A stretch of 64,000 nucleotides of DNA from Macquaria australasica (GCA_005408345.1 SEMN01000092.1:1364001-1428000); one strand, 5' to 3'. Counted from the stretch's first letter, positions 37,494 to 52,400 are shown. Notes: generated by a model from the letters alone, not told the origin. Numbers and translations are program-made.

Positions 37494-40400
37494 GTAAGAC
37501 TGAACATCTGTCTGCTGATCATTTCTGAAAACAGGACTTTCTGTTTAATTACAGGGACATTTGTTGTGTCATGCAGGGAATTTAATATTATCATGAATAT
37601 CATAAATTCCAAAACATTTTTATTTATCTAGATTCTCGCTCTCTGTTTGGTTTCAGAATATTTCTTCTTCTCTTTCAGCAGATCGTGGTCTGCAGGAGGT
37701 TTTAGATGAACATAAGATCAGTCTGAGGAGGAGATGTGAACGTGTGACTGAAGGAACTGATGAAACAGGAAGTGGAACCCTCCTCAACAGGATCTACACT
37801 GAGCTCTACATCACAGAGGGACAGAGTGAAGAGGTTAATACCCAACATGAGGTGAGGCAGCTTGAGACAGCTTCCGAGATGGAGACCCTCCATGACACTC
37901 TAATCAAGTGCCACGACATCTTTAAAGCCTTACCTGGCCAACAGAGACACATCAGAGTCGTTCTGACGAACGGTGTCGCTGGCGTTGGAAAAACCTTCTC
38001 AGTGCAGAAGTTCACTCTGGACTGGGCAGAGGGCTTGGAGAACCAAGATGTCAGTCTGCTGGTTCTGCTTTCGTTCAGGGAGCTGAACTTGATCAAAGAT
38101 GAGCAGTACAGTCTTCTCATGCTGCTCCATGTTTTCCATCCAACATTACAGAAGGTCACAGCAGAGAAGCTCGCTGTCTGTAAACTTTTGTTCATCTTTG
38201 ACGGCCTGGATGAAAGCAGACTTTCACTGGATTTCCACAACAATGAGGTTGTGTCTGACATCACACAGAAGTCATCAGTCAACGTGCTGTTGACAAACCT
38301 CATCGAGGGGAATCTGCTTCCCTCGGCTCTCGTCTGGATAACTTCCCGACCTGCAGCAGCCAATCAGATCCCTCCTTCATGTGTTGGCAGGGTAACAGAA
38401 GTACGAGGCTTCACTGACGCCCAGAAGGAGGTGTACTTCAGGAAGAGATTCAGTGATGAAGAGCTGTCCAGCAGAATCATCTCACAAATCAAGACATCCA
38501 GGAGCCTCCACATCATGTGTCAAATCCCAGTCTTCTGCTGGATCACTGCTACAGTTCTGGATCACATGTTCACTACAGACCAGAGAAGAGAGCTGCCCAA
38601 GACCCTGACTGACATGTTCTCACACTTTGTTCTGGTTCAGACAAAGAGGAAGAAGCAGAAGTATGATGAGGGACATGAGACGAGTCCACAGGAGCTGACG
38701 GAGGCTGACAGGGAAGTTCTTCTGAAGCTGGGGAAGTTGGCGTTTGAACATCTGGAGAAAGGAAACATCATGTTCTACCAAGAAGACCTGGAGCAGTGTG
38801 GTCTTGATGTCACAGAGGCCTTGGTGCACTCAGGAGTTTGTACAGAGATCTTCAAAAGAGAGAGTGTGATCTTCCAGAAAACAGTCTACTGCTTTGTTCA
38901 TCTGAGCATTCAGGAGTTTCTGGCTGCAGTCTACATGTTCCACTGTTACACCAACTGGAACACAGAAGTACTGGAGACTTTTCTGGGGAAAGGCTGGAAA
39001 TATAAAAACAGTGACTCACCTCTTGATGTTTTCCTGAGGTGGGTCATGACGAAATGCCTTGAAAGTAAAAATGGTCACCTCGACCTGTTTGTTCGCTTCC
39101 TTCATGGCCTCTCTCTGGAGTCCAACCAGAGACTCTTAGGAGACCTGCTGGGTCGGACAGATAACAGTCCAGAAATCATCCAAAGAGCCATCAACAACCT
39201 GAAAAAGATGAATATGTTCGTAACCTGTCCTAAAAGAAGCATCAACATCTTCCACTGTCTGATGGAGATGAACGACTACTCAGTACATCAGGAGGTCCAA
39301 GAGTTCCTGAAGTCAGACAACAGATCAGAGAAGGAACTCTCTGTGATCCACTGCTCAGCTCTGGCCTACATGCTGCAGATGTCAGAGGAGGTTCTGGATG
39401 AGTTGGACCTGAAGAAGTACAACACATCAGCGGAGGGACGACAGAGACTGATTCCAGCTGTGAGGAACTGCAGAAAGGCTGTGTAAGTCCAGATGTGATT
39501 AACATTATGAATCATTGTTCATTTAGCTGCGTTTCCACCCAATGTACCCGGAACTTTTAGTGCCAGGTACTACTCTTCATGGAACTAAAAGTTTCCTTCA
39601 GTCCATTGTTGTCTGCATTTCCACTGCACAGAATTAGGCAAATTAGTCCGCTGTCCTATGGAAAAGCGAGGGCTGTCATTTTTGCGAGTGACTAAAAAAC
39701 AACGTCACCATATAAAGCAACAGACAGGCATCATTATTTGTGCCACACTGCAACAACAGTAAGCATGGAGGAGCTCAATAATGCTCAATAAGGCCTGGAC
39801 TTGGTTGTCGGTCCACCTGTTGGCTTTCTTCTGTAACTCCATTGTGTCGAAGCACAATGAACAAAAAACAAACTGGTTTGCGGCTGCAGAGTTTTAAAAA
39901 TGTTGGATGATATAAAATGCTGCAAGTACTCAACCAATCAAATGTTCAGTGCTGCAAGCCCCACCCTCAAAGTTCCTTTACTTTTGGAAAGTACTACCCC
40001 CCGAGCAGTTACTTTTGGGGGATAAAATTATGTCCCCAGAACTTAATTTAGACCCTGGTTCCTGTGGTGGGAATGACCCGAGTTCCTCCAAAGGAAATTG
40101 TTCCCTAAGTTGTAAAAATGGTTTTGTAATCAAGATGGCCTCATGCTAATTTTATGGAGACAAACATGGGATCAGATCACACTGACAGACTGTGGACATT
40201 ATGGAAGCCTAAATACATTTTCTCTCCCTTCATCTGAAAGGTTAAAGCAAAACAAAGATTAAAAGTCTGCAGGTATATGAGAGTGATGAGAATTATTGGG
40301 CCTCATGCATCAACATTCTCTTAAATTTCCCTTATATTTTCTGGATAAATAAATAAATAATAAATAAGAATAAGTAAAATATAAATAAATAAGTATAATA

Positions 40401-43400
40401 ATAAAGTATAAATAAATAAGAGAAGTCAATTCCAGATGCACCAAATGTTTTTAACCATCCAAACTGGCTCTACCCAGGTGTGCTGAATGATGAATCCCAC
40501 TTGATCATACATCATAGTTTGATCAGCCTGATTATACTGAAGGTACATTTTGCATGTTCATGTTGGAGATCTACTGTATAAATACCTTAAAATTAATTTA
40601 AACATATAAGTATGCATGCTAAGTACTTGTAGGTGTTGAGGCACAAGATTTGACCAGCGTGTGTTTTGCCTAAGTTGTGGCTCCAGAGTATAAATAAAAT
40701 AAAAAGAGCACAAATCTAAAAGCAATCCTCTGTCTGAAACGGCTCAGTAGCCATTCATCCGTCCGTTCCAAAAACGCGTTCTCTGCATAAAGCCTGGATG
40801 GCCAAAGCATGGAGGAGCAGTATATAAGCCATTCAGAAGCACGCACGCACGCAATATCATCCAGGGTTTTTGTAGTCTTAATTGGGATCAATGGACCAAT
40901 AATATTTCTTTAGCCCACAAATTTAATAATTCAATCATTATAATTACTCTAAAACATAATAATATAAATTTGATTATATGATATTCACACGTTTTTGTTT
41001 TTTATGTTCCTTAAATTTAAAATTTCCTTGCCTTGGACAAACAATTTGTGGACTGTGAAAACAAGACCCGGCGTGAGGCCGTGACACACGGGCCACTCTG
41101 CCCGTCAGCCAGTTCCAGGGCACCGGCGTGAGGCCGTGACGCACGGGCCCCTCAGCTGGCTCTATCCCGTGCGGATAACACTGAAGCCCCCCCCAACTGA
41201 ATTAAATCAAAAATGAATTACTGAATTAAATCAAAAATCACGGTCTTCCACAGACCGTGGCTCGGCGAATTTTACGCAGGGGAGACGCACTCTCTGCCGG
41301 GTATGTATCAGCCGAAGTCCCCCTGAAATCTCTGGAGGTGGTGAAGCGCATTCACAGCCTGCTCCAGACCCCCTGGGGGAGCCATGAACGCTGGCCCCTC
41401 GCGATTTTGACGTTCGGGAAACTGCTTGATGTTTGGCGTGCTGACAAACGGGAACGTATTTTTTTCACAATTGTCAAATTGACAAAGGGGCCGCTTTCTG
41501 ACAGGGGGGCGGTGGAAGGGATTTGCTGTTTGGGAAACCGATTCAAATGTGTGCCAAGTGTCAGCCCGCGCCCTACTACAGGTAAGAGTGTTCTCGACCA
41601 CTCGAAGTGTTCTCTTACCTAAGAGAACAGCAAAAATAAGAGAACATTGGTGAATCCCAGAAATCAGTGTGTACTAACAAAATAAGAAAAAATTGTAGAT
41701 GCAAACAAAAATAAGAGTAAATTTCTTACATCGCTTCCTGCATGAAGCCCATAATTTCATTTCAAACACAGTGAGATAAGATTAGCTGAACTACTGATGC
41801 AAAAAAGAAAATGTTCATCAAAACAGGATATGTCTAACTGTTTTGTCATCAAATGCATGAGGTAATAAAATATTTTGTAATTTGTGTGTCATCACAGACT
41901 TCCTGACTGTGAACTCTCAGAGACTCACTGTGAAGTCCTGGCCTCAGCTCTGAAGTCCAACCCCTCCCATCTGAGAGAGCTGGACCTGAGTCACAATGAC
42001 CTGCAGGATTCAGGAGTGAAGCTGCTGTCTGCTGGACTGGAGAGTCCACACTGTAGACTGGAGACTCTGAGGTCAGTTCATTGACTGTAGTATAAGTAGT
42101 TTTTTTGTAGTTTTAAATCCTTGACTGAGGTTTAAAATGTTTGGTTCATACATTTTCAAGATTTGCTTGAGCACAAATATGAATAATTTTTCCAGAAATG
42201 CTTTGTCTTTGTGTAGCCAGATGGAACTGTTGTGAGGCAGTTTTTCTGGTCGGACCCATAATTCATTGCACTGACAGTGATTGGGTAATATGGGGCATCT
42301 GTTGGCCAGGGGGTGCTATTCTGGGCTTTGGCTAACGGCTGGCTCGCCAATTGTAGTGTGTTGAGCACATCGCTAATGCTAGTAAATTGAGTTTAGCTGT
42401 GTGCGGGTCCATGACGGCATCTTGTGTGGCAATTTGTGTTGAGTGGAGTTACCTGTGGCAAGTTGACTGTGACCACGGATGTTGTTGCTTCATGTTGAGT
42501 AGGCCTATGTTATCTAGTGTAGCCTATGATAATTTTGTGGCATCCTCCTCGTTAAGGAGATTGTAGAGCTTGTTGAGAATTAGTGCAAAAGGTTAATTGG
42601 GGGAATCCGACTCGGGATCTGCTGGTGGGTTTTGTGTATATTTTCTTTGTAGTTGTATGGGGTTAATTTATGTTTTTAGTTTTGCTCTGTTTACAATTAG
42701 TGAGCAACTGCCGTGGTGGTTTTTCTTTTCCTTTTGTTGTTTTTGATTGAATTGCTTGCTTTAGTGCCCACCCCAGGTTGCTGTAACCTGGCACTGTTGG
42801 GTATCTCTTTATTCAGTGAGATACCAACCCTCATGCTGGTGGTATATTGTAACTGACTCATGCAGTTAAAAGCAGGGTGTTTCGGTGGGTTGGTCAAGTG
42901 ATGGACTAACTGCAGTCAAGCCAGCTGTCATTTGCGATTGCATGGTCAAACCAGCCGCCCCTGTATTTCGAGTGCACAATTCATCTAACATTTACGGTAA
43001 TCGCAATGAAACTGCTCTGGGGAGCTGTTGGAAGTGACTTTCGAATACATTCTCAAGTTTGGGACAGATGCAATGACTTTCCTTAAGTGATCTTTCCTTG
43101 AATGAAAAAAGAGTGAGTATTTATCCGCTGCATTACTTGGGGTAGTGTATTTCCTACTTGGGGTACTGTGTTGATGCAGCTATAGGTAACTTTTGGTAGC
43201 CAATGTGGATGAGAATTCAGAGCTTTGGTGCTCACCATGTGATCACTACGCTAGTTGTATCTGGTTTCATGCACACTAATTTATGCAAGTAGTAGTGGTT
43301 GCAGCCCACGGGAAGGCGGGGTTGGACATCTAGCCCCGCCCATATCCAGTATGTCAGCCGTGCCAGGTGACAGTAAATTTTCAGTAAAATACCACATAGT

Positions 43401-46400
43401 GGTTTAACTTAATCCCTGTCTCTACCTGCTCCCTCATCGGTCAACCTGACCCGTGGCCGATACCTGCTCATCTTGTCAGTCACCCTACCTGATCCATACC
43501 CTAACCCTTCCTCAGCGTGCTGCTCTTCGTTGTCATTAATATTACTGAGAGCTCTTTTTCACTCTTTGTATTTTACAGTTTTAACCTGCATCCTGTTGGG
43601 TTCAGGTGTTTGTAGTTTCCATTTTCTAAACTTTTACATTCTAAACCTTCTTCAGCAGGAACATTGTCTTCTAACATTACATCATTTATTCTTTATTCAG
43701 ATTGAGTGGCTGCTGGTTGTCAGGGATAAGCTGTGCTTCTCTGGCCTCAGCTCTGAAGTCCAACCCCTCCCATCTGACAGAGCTGGAGCTGAGTGAAAAC
43801 TACCTGCAGGATTCAGGAGTGAAGCTGCTCTCTGGTTTTCTGGAGAGTCCAGACTGTAGACTGGAGACTCTGAGGTCAGTTCACTGACTCTCTGTTACTA
43901 TTGTAGATTTGATGTGTTTAATTAACAATTTAACCTAATTTATGTTCCTACATAACTTACATCCATAAAGTTGTAAATGTCCTTTTGTTCATATTTTCAT
44001 GTTTCTTGAACTAAATTTAGTCTGCAGTCGCAAAAGACTTGTGTTTCTTAAAGAAACTGTAGAAAATGTCCACTGTTAGTTGTTAAAGTAAATTAATGTT
44101 TATAGTTTTTGGTAAATGGTCACATCTGGATACAGAAGATCCTCTGAACTCAGATTTGTTTTACATTGATAAAGTTTACTTGCTGAAGTAGAAACATTTC
44201 TTTGGTTTTTTTTTAGGGAAAAGCTCATTGGTTAAGACATAGTAATGTTGAGCTACACATTTAAAACCTGAACAGATATGATCCTAGATTGATTTGTATC
44301 TTCATAATTTATTCTTTATTCAGATTGAGTTGGTGCAGGTTGTCAGAGATCAGCTGTGCTTCTCTGGCCTCAGCTCTGAAGTCCAACCCCTCCCATCTGA
44401 CAGAGCTGGACCTGACTAACAACACCCTTTGGGGTTCAGGAGTGAAGCTGCTGTGTGGTTTTCTGGAGAGTCCAGACTGTAGACTGGAGACTCTGAGGTC
44501 AGACACCATTTTTTACTTCTGTGCTGAGATTAATATGATGTGAAAGTTGTGATGACACTAAACTGCAGACATGAGCCTGATATTACACTGAACTTACATA
44601 GCCTTCTGTAACCTGTAGATGTTAACTTACCCATATTATACAAACTCAGTGAAAAAGTTGAAGTTTTACAGCGCTGCTGGATCCAAATACTGAAGACACA
44701 ATCCCACACAAAAACGAAAGTTCACTTTCTTCTTTTGCTTGTGACTCACACAACCCTACACCGTACGTGCGCTGCAGGTGTATCCAGTAAAAAGATACAA
44801 TTCCCTGGCACATTCGCTCTGCGCATACGTTCCCAAACCATGGGAAGAGCTGATGGCTCCCACCCATGAGAGTGTAGATGGGATGGCTCTCTTACCATCC
44901 ATCATGGCTGAGACAGTTCAGCTGCATCCGGCTTAAGCGATCAGCTTTCCTGAGGATTTGAAAGCTCTTAAAAGCTGGGAAGGAGGTGACTAGAGATAGC
45001 CATCTTCCCTCTCTTGCTCCAGAGTATGACCAGGCACTTGGGCTAATCAGAGAGTTGGAGGAAGACTGAGACAGGCTGATGTCTTGGAGCCAGATGCTAT
45101 CATCCACCCCATCATCCTCAACTCAAGGCACCTTCTTTCCAGTCTCCTCATTAGGAGTTATGTTGAGAAGCTTCTCCACCAATATCCAGAGAGAGTCTAT
45201 GGTGAAATGAGACAGAGGTATTGGGTAATTGGAGGATGAGGAGCCATTCGCAAGCATCAATACACTTGTATAACGTGCCAGAAATGGATAGCCAGCACAG
45301 TTGCGCAAGATGGCGGATTTACCCCCTGCTCGGCTATGCCTATACAAGCCCCCTTTCTGGTCAACAGGAATCGATTGCTTTGGGCCCTTCACCATCAAGC
45401 TAGGCCACCGAGTGGAGAAACGCTGGGGCATCCTGTTTAAGTGTCTGACTACCCAATGCGTCCACCTGGACCTGCTAGAAAGTTTGGATACCGAAGCATT
45501 CCTTATGGCCCTGAGAGCATACCTAGACGGGAGAAACCCTTTGAAATCCTGGCGGATAGAGGTACGAATTTCGAGGCATGGGAAACAAAGCTAGAGGAAG
45601 CTCTCTGAGCCATGGAACTATCGGATCAACAAATTTGCTTAAGTTCAATCCTCCGGGTGCTTCTCATTATGGAGGTACGTGGGAGCGGGAGATCAAGTCC
45701 GTTAAGACAGCCTTGAGGGTGGTCTTAGGTGACCAAACAGTCAGTGAAACTGTCCTGCGAACAGTTCTCATAGAGGTAGAGGGAATCCTGAATTCCAAGC
45801 CCCTTGGATACCTTTCTGCAGACATTGCTGATCCTGATCCAGTTACCTCGAATCTCTTGCTGAAGGGCCGCCGAGATACTTCATTCCCTCAAGCCATGTA
45901 CACTGACAGCAATCTCATTGGGAAACACTGCTGGTGGCACAGCCAGGTCTTGGCCGACCACTTTTGGGCTAGATTTATTCGAGATTACCTACCGAGCCTT
46001 CAGCCCAGATGGAAATGGAGACAGGAGACTGCAAATCTGAACAAAGGCCAAGTAGTCATGATAGTGGACCCACAACTGCCTCGGGCCTCCTGGCCAATGG
46101 GCCATGTCACCAAGACTATGCCTAGCTGAGATGGTCATGTCCGATCAGTGGAGGTTTAGGTGAAGAACTGGACTTATCTCAGGCCTGTAGCCTGGATAGT
46201 TCCTCTCCCTGAGATGTCTGAAAGAATTGAGTTTTTGGAAGAATGTTGAATTTATCCAAATTCTGGGTGGCTGTCGAAAGCCTCACAGAGATCCATGGCG
46301 TCTGCAGCAAATGGCTGCGCGATATTGTGTGGCACAGGTTTGCGAGATTAGATAGGTGCCCGTCATGTCTGCTGATTAGTTAGACATACCAAACCTACCC

Positions 46401-49400
46401 AGAAACATCCCGACCTCACTGCTCTGCAAGACTGTGTGCGTCCAAGAATACAACGGAAGTCCACAGGTCTCTACAATTCATTTGAGGTTTGGATGAATTA
46501 AGGTGTGTTGCGCGTGGCGGAGCTCAGCAAGTGGATTGTCCATTCAATTGTTTGTTGCAACACACCACAGCGTGTGGCAAGCGCATGCTCTAGTACTCAA
46601 AGGCAATGGACAGTAGTATTTAAGTTTCTAAACTGCACAGGATGTTGACTGAACTTATAAATGCAAATGGACATTTGAAGTATATTTACAAATATTGTTT
46701 ATTGCTCTACCATTAAAATTACAAGCAGAATATAATTTATGATTATGTCTACTTGTCCGTAATAGTTATGAAGTATGGAATATGAGTTGCTTGATTATCC
46801 TGTTTAAATTACCTGCATTATATTCTTATTGGTTTGACATTTGAATTTATTGAATGGAATCATTGAGCTTTGAACAATGTTAAATTTATTACATTATGAA
46901 TATTGAACTATTAATTGCATTTCAGTAATTTCTCATTTATATTTATCCTTTTATTGTCGTTATTTGATTTATGGAACATGAGCTGATGTATTGTTTATTT
47001 TTGTTTCCTCTGTACAGCACACACACACAATCCAATTTTCAGTAAAATACCACATAGTGGTTTAACTTAATCCCTGTCTCTACCTGCTCCCTCATCGGTC
47101 AACCTGACCCGTGGCCGATACCTGCTCACCTTGTCAGTCACCCTACCTGATCCATACCCTAACCCTTCCTCAGCGTGCTGCTCTTTGTTGTCATTAATAT
47201 TACTGAGAGCTCTTTTTCACTCTTTGTATTTTACAGTTTTAACCTGCATCCTGTTGGGTTCAGGTGTTTGTAGTTTCCATTTTCTAAACTTTTACATTCT
47301 AAACCTTCTTCAGCAGGAACATTGTCTTCTAACATTACATCATTTATTCTTTATTCAGATTGAGTGGCTGCAGTTTGTCAGAGATCAGCTGTGCTTCTCT
47401 GGCCTCAGCTCTGAAGTCCAACCCCTCCCATCTGACAGATCTGGAGCTGAGTCACAACTACCTGCAGGATTCAGGAGTGAAGCTGCTCTCTGGTTTTCTG
47501 GAGAGTCCAGACTGTAGACTGGAGACTCTGAGGTCAGTTCACTGACTTTCTGTTACTATTGTTGATCTGATATGTTTCATTAACAATTGAACCTAATTTA
47601 TGTTCCTACATAACTTACATCCATAAAGTTGTAAATGTCCTTTTGTTCATATTTTCATGTTTCTTGAAGTAAATTTAGTCTGCAGTCACGAAAGACTTGT
47701 GTTTCTTAAAGAAACTGTAGAAAATTTCCACTGTTAGTTGTTAAAGTAAATTAATGTTTATAGTTTTTGGTAAATGGTCACATCTGGATACAAAAGTTCC
47801 TCTGAACTCAGATTTGTTTTACATTGATAAAGTTTACTTGCTGAAGTAGAAATATTTCTATGGTTTTCCATTTCAGGGAAAAACTCATTGATTAAGCCAT
47901 AGTAATGTTGCGCTACACATTTAAAACCTAACCACATCTGATTATAGATTGATTTGTATCTTCATCATTTATTCTTTATTCAGATTGAGTTGGTGCAGTT
48001 TGTCAGAGAACAGCTGTGCTTCTCTGGCCACAGCTCTAAAGTCCAACCCCTCCCATCTGAGAGAGCTGGACCTGAACTTCAATGAGCTGCAGGATTCAGG
48101 AGTGAAGCTGCTGTCTGGTTTTCTGGAGAGTCCAGACTGTAGACTGGAGACTCTGAGGTCAGACACCATTTGTTACTTCTGTGCTGAGATTAATATGATG
48201 TGAAAGTTGTGGTGACACTAAACTGCAGACATGAGGCTGATATTATACTGATCCACACTGAGGATCTTAATGCTAAAGTCTATTTTCTTCTTCAGTGGTT
48301 TAGTCCATTGACTGTGGCAGAGCAACGTTGAGCTCCACATTTAAAACCTTCATATAACAAGAAAAATCTACACTGGATAATTCACTGTGAACCTCTGAAA
48401 CACCTGATTCTCATCTTATATTCACCATCATGTTGTTTTAAATCAATGATAATAAAAATACATAAATACAATAAATAATCTCTATTTCAACTATCAGACG
48501 ATAACAAATATATTCAGTATTTTCTTTTTCCAACATGTTTATGAAGCTATATGATGCTTATACTGACTGAATAGTTTAAACTGAAGATGCTTTGATTTTA
48601 TGACTCCACTATTCCTAAAAGAAATATTGTAGATGTCTTTTGTTCACATTTCCCCAAAATTCATCCTGACATATTTGGCATCTTTGGAAACTTTGGGATG
48701 TTGAGTCGAATCTTAAATCAGTTTCTGTGGGTTTTTATTTGTGTTTGGCTGCACAACATGAGTTTGTATAGATGGAGCCACTGGTGGAGCTGGCAGAGTT
48801 TAAGAGGTGGAGTCACTACGTCTTTATTGAAGTAGCAGCACGTTGTCATTAATATTAATGAGAGCTCTTTTTCACTCTTTGTATTTTACAGTTTTTAACC
48901 TGCATCCTGTTGGGTTCAGGTGTTTGGAGTTTCCATTTTCTAAACTTCTACATTCTGAAGCTTCTTCAGCTCTGAACAGATTATTAAACACTGAATGATT
49001 TCAAGCAGGAACATTGTCTTCTAACGTTACATCATTTATTCTTTATTCAGATTGAGTTGGTGCAGGTTGTCAGAGATCAGCTGTGCTTCTCTGGCCTCAG
49101 CTCTGAAGCCCAACCCCTCCCATCTGAGAGTGCTGCAGCTGAGTAACAACAACCTACAGGATACAGGAGTGAAGCTGCTGTCTGCTGGACTGGAGAGTCC
49201 AGACTGTAGACTGGAGATTCTGAGGTCAGACACCATTTGTTACTTCTGTGCTGAGATTAATATGATGTGAAAATTGTGGTGACATTAAACTGCTGACATG
49301 AGGCTGATATTATACTGATCCACACTGAGGATCTTAATGCTAAAGTCTGTTTTCTTCTTCAGTGGTTTAGTCCATTGAATGTGGCAGAGCAATGTTGAGC

Positions 49401-52400
49401 TCCACATTTAAAACCTTCATATAACAAGAAAAATCTACACTGGATAATTGACTGTGAACCTCTGAAACACCTGATTCTCATCTTATATTCACCATCATGT
49501 TGTTTTGAATAAATGACAATAAAAATACATAAATACAATAAATAATCTCTATTTCAACTATCAGACGATAACAAATATATTCAGTATTTTCTTTTTCCAA
49601 CATGTTCATGAAGCTATATGATGCTTATACTGACTGAAGAGTTTAAATTGAAGATGCTTTGATTTTATGACTCCACTATTCCCAAAAGAAATATTGTAGA
49701 TGTCTTTTGTTCACATTTCCCCAAAATTCATCCTGACATATTTAACATCTTTGGAAACTTTGAGATGTTGAGTCGAATCTTAAATCAGTTTCTGTGGGTT
49801 TTTATTTGTGTTTGGCTGCACAACATGAGTTTGTATAGATGGAGCCACTGGTGGAGCTGGCAGAGTTTAAGAGGTGGAGTCACTACGTCTTTATTGAAGT
49901 AGCAGCACGTTGTCATTAATGAGAGCTCTTTTTCACTCTTTGTATTTTACAGTTTTTAACCTGCATCCTGTTGGATTCAGGTGTTTGGAGTTTCCATTTT
50001 CTAAAAACTTTTACATTCTGAAGCTTCTTCAGCTCTGAACAGATTATTAAACACTGAATTATTTCAAGCAGGAACATTGTCTTCTAACGTTACATCATTT
50101 ATTCTTTATTCAGATTGAGTTGCTGCAGGTTGTCAGAGATCAGCTGTGCTTCTCTGGCCTCAGCTCTGAAGTCCAACCCCTCCCATCTGAGAGAGCTGGA
50201 CCTGAGTCACAACAAGCTCCAGGATTCAGATGTGAAGCTGCTGTGTGAATTTCTGGAGAGTCCAGACTGTAGACTGGAGACTCTGAGGTCAGTAGAGGGT
50301 CTGAGTCAGTCCATGCTCCCATGGGGTATCCGTGCAGTTCCACCTTCCACTGTGTGAGCACCCCAACCAACCAGTAGGAGTTGGTGGTGCAGCAATAAGG
50401 ATGAGAACCCTCACAGCCAATTGTACAGAGGTTCCTCTACTGGGAATCGAGCCTTGGGTTTCTGAGGTGTTGGGCGAGACCTGTACCACTGCCCAGGGGT
50501 AGCCTAGCCTAGCACAACAAATCAGTGATTTTACCTTTTGAATGCTGTTTTTCATCTTGTTTCTTTTATTTTTCCACAAACAATAAAATGCAAACTGACA
50601 ATGTGAGGCAATGCAAAGAAACAATTTAAAGTCAGTTGCAACATTTTATCAGACATATGGGAATTTACAGCAGAGTGAAAAAGGTAGTTTGTTTTGTTTT
50701 CCTGTGGTGTTTTTTGGATCTAGACTAATCACTAGTTAATTCCTATAATGGAGGCACAGAACATGAGTGTCTGCAGTCAGTTGTGTTCTTTGCAGTGGAG
50801 ATATAATGTGATGCAAAGCGTTTGATCACTTGCTTGTGTCAGGACTCTGAAACTCAAAGAATGAACACTTTTTTAAAACTTGATCCATAACCTTTGGGAT
50901 TGTGTTCATCCCTACAGGATCAATGACACGTTGATCACAGCTGACAAACACAAAAAATGTGAGTATTGAAACAATGTCCCCCATTCATCAAGCTATTGTA
51001 CATTAAAACTAGAAAATATCACTTCCTGCAGAAAATGCATGTGAATGCTGACAGTGCCAGGCACCATGGAGAGGACTCAGAAGCAGACAAACGCAGAAGT
51101 CTCTTAAGAGAGTTTAATTGCAAAAAGTCAAAGAAACAATGGGCTGGGCAGAAGCAGAAAAAGAGGGCAGGCCGAGGTCAGAAATCCAAAAAGTCAGGCA
51201 GCGAGGCAGAGGTACAGGCAGGGGTTAGGCAAAATCCTTGTTGTCTAGAAAACAAAGCAAAAGTCACTACCGGGTCACAAAAACAGGGCTTGAGGAAAAT
51301 GGCTTGAAAGCTTGGCTAGAACACAAAACAATCTGGCAAAGGCTTGAGGGAGACTGAGGCTAAAATAGGAATCCTGACTGGCTTGATAGTGCAGGTGATT
51401 GTTTGCAGGTGTGAGAAGCTCCTGAAAGACACACCCACACAGCAAAACCTCTAGAGAGCAGGAGTACCAGGTTAGGCTGTGACAGACAGCTGAAATACAT
51501 TGCAAAGCACTGCTGAAAATGCAGAAATCTTAAATTAATTTGCCTGAAAAATCTGAAGGCTCAAATGTATTGCACTACACTGCTCAAAAACCTGGAAGCT
51601 GAGACTTAAAACTAGTAGAATTGAGAGTTGGAAAAGTCGAATAGAAGAATAAATGTCCTTACAGAGCATAACATTTTTACATTTGAATAGTTTCTGTGCA
51701 GAAGTATTTGTCGACTGATAAACATACAGAAGAAGAATAAAGTGCAATGCATTGCTGAAAATTCAGAAATGTGAAATGAATTTGCCAGAACTGGAAACTG
51801 AACTGCATTAGCTAAAAAGCTAAGAGCTGAAATACATTACTAGAAAAGTTGGAAGCTAAACTGTAATAGTGTTAATGGTTTTCACTTCAATTGTAATAAA
51901 TTGTTGAAAAAAGCACAATATTTAAAAAACTATAAACGGTAGAGACAAGTTGAATAGAAGCATAAATGTCCTGGACCACCCTGCTCAGCTTACTGCCACC
52001 GCGATCCGGCCCCGGATAGACGGAAGAAAATTCAATGGATGGATGCTGAAAATACAGAAGATTTAGATTAGATTAAGATTAGAATAACAATAGTGTGATT
52101 CAGCATTCACACTAATCAGCATGTTCTCATTGTAGAACAAAAGTATTTTTCAGTTCCTTTTTTGTTATAGCTGTATAGTCACAAAATATTCAAGGATTTT
52201 GGCTACTGATTTTTCTTACACCACTCAAGTTTTCATTATTATTCTTCTTTCACTTCTTCTCTCCATCAGATGAGTCTGATATCAAACGAGATGTGAACAA
52301 AAAGCTCCACCTGCCTGAGGATGACAAAAAGGTGAGAAAGGAGGAGCTGCTCAGTGTGAAGTCCTCCGGACTGAACCACAAATTACTTTACTTGGACATT

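Larger units (their letters stand above)
40298..41750. mobile_element. TIR-bounded insertion of ~1.45 kb with GC-rich core
   Basis: The left end AATTATTGGGCCTCATGCAT (from 40291) is matched in inverted orientation near 41735-41757 with a few mismatches. Between the ends are an AATA-rich microsatellite (about 40341-40421), a GC-rich island (41040-41620) and short hairpins (CACGGTCT...AGACCGTG at 41239-41259). A related left end (GGGCCTCATGCATGAATG) occurs near 53933. The termini resemble GGGCCTCAT-type DNA transposons, but the superfamily is not assigned. Confidence 0.5.

Noticed and set aside
39242..39505. Minus-strand ORFs overlapping NACHT and LRR exons
   Set aside because: They mirror conserved plus-strand exons, and the same minus ORF recurs in each duplicated LRR exon.
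45301..46129. BEL/Pao frames as a domesticated integrase gene
   Set aside because: Stops and frameshifts interrupt the core, and the RT, protease and gag parts are missing, so it reads as a dead fragment.
50350..50510. Possible tRNA gene on the minus strand
   Set aside because: Box A/B-like sequences are present, but no complete cloverleaf or acceptor stem; a tRNA-derived SINE fits better.
50966..51307. Lysine-rich ORF as a small basic protein gene
   Set aside because: It lies in purine-rich interspersed-repeat sequence, has no splice or domain support and would interrupt the NLR intron.
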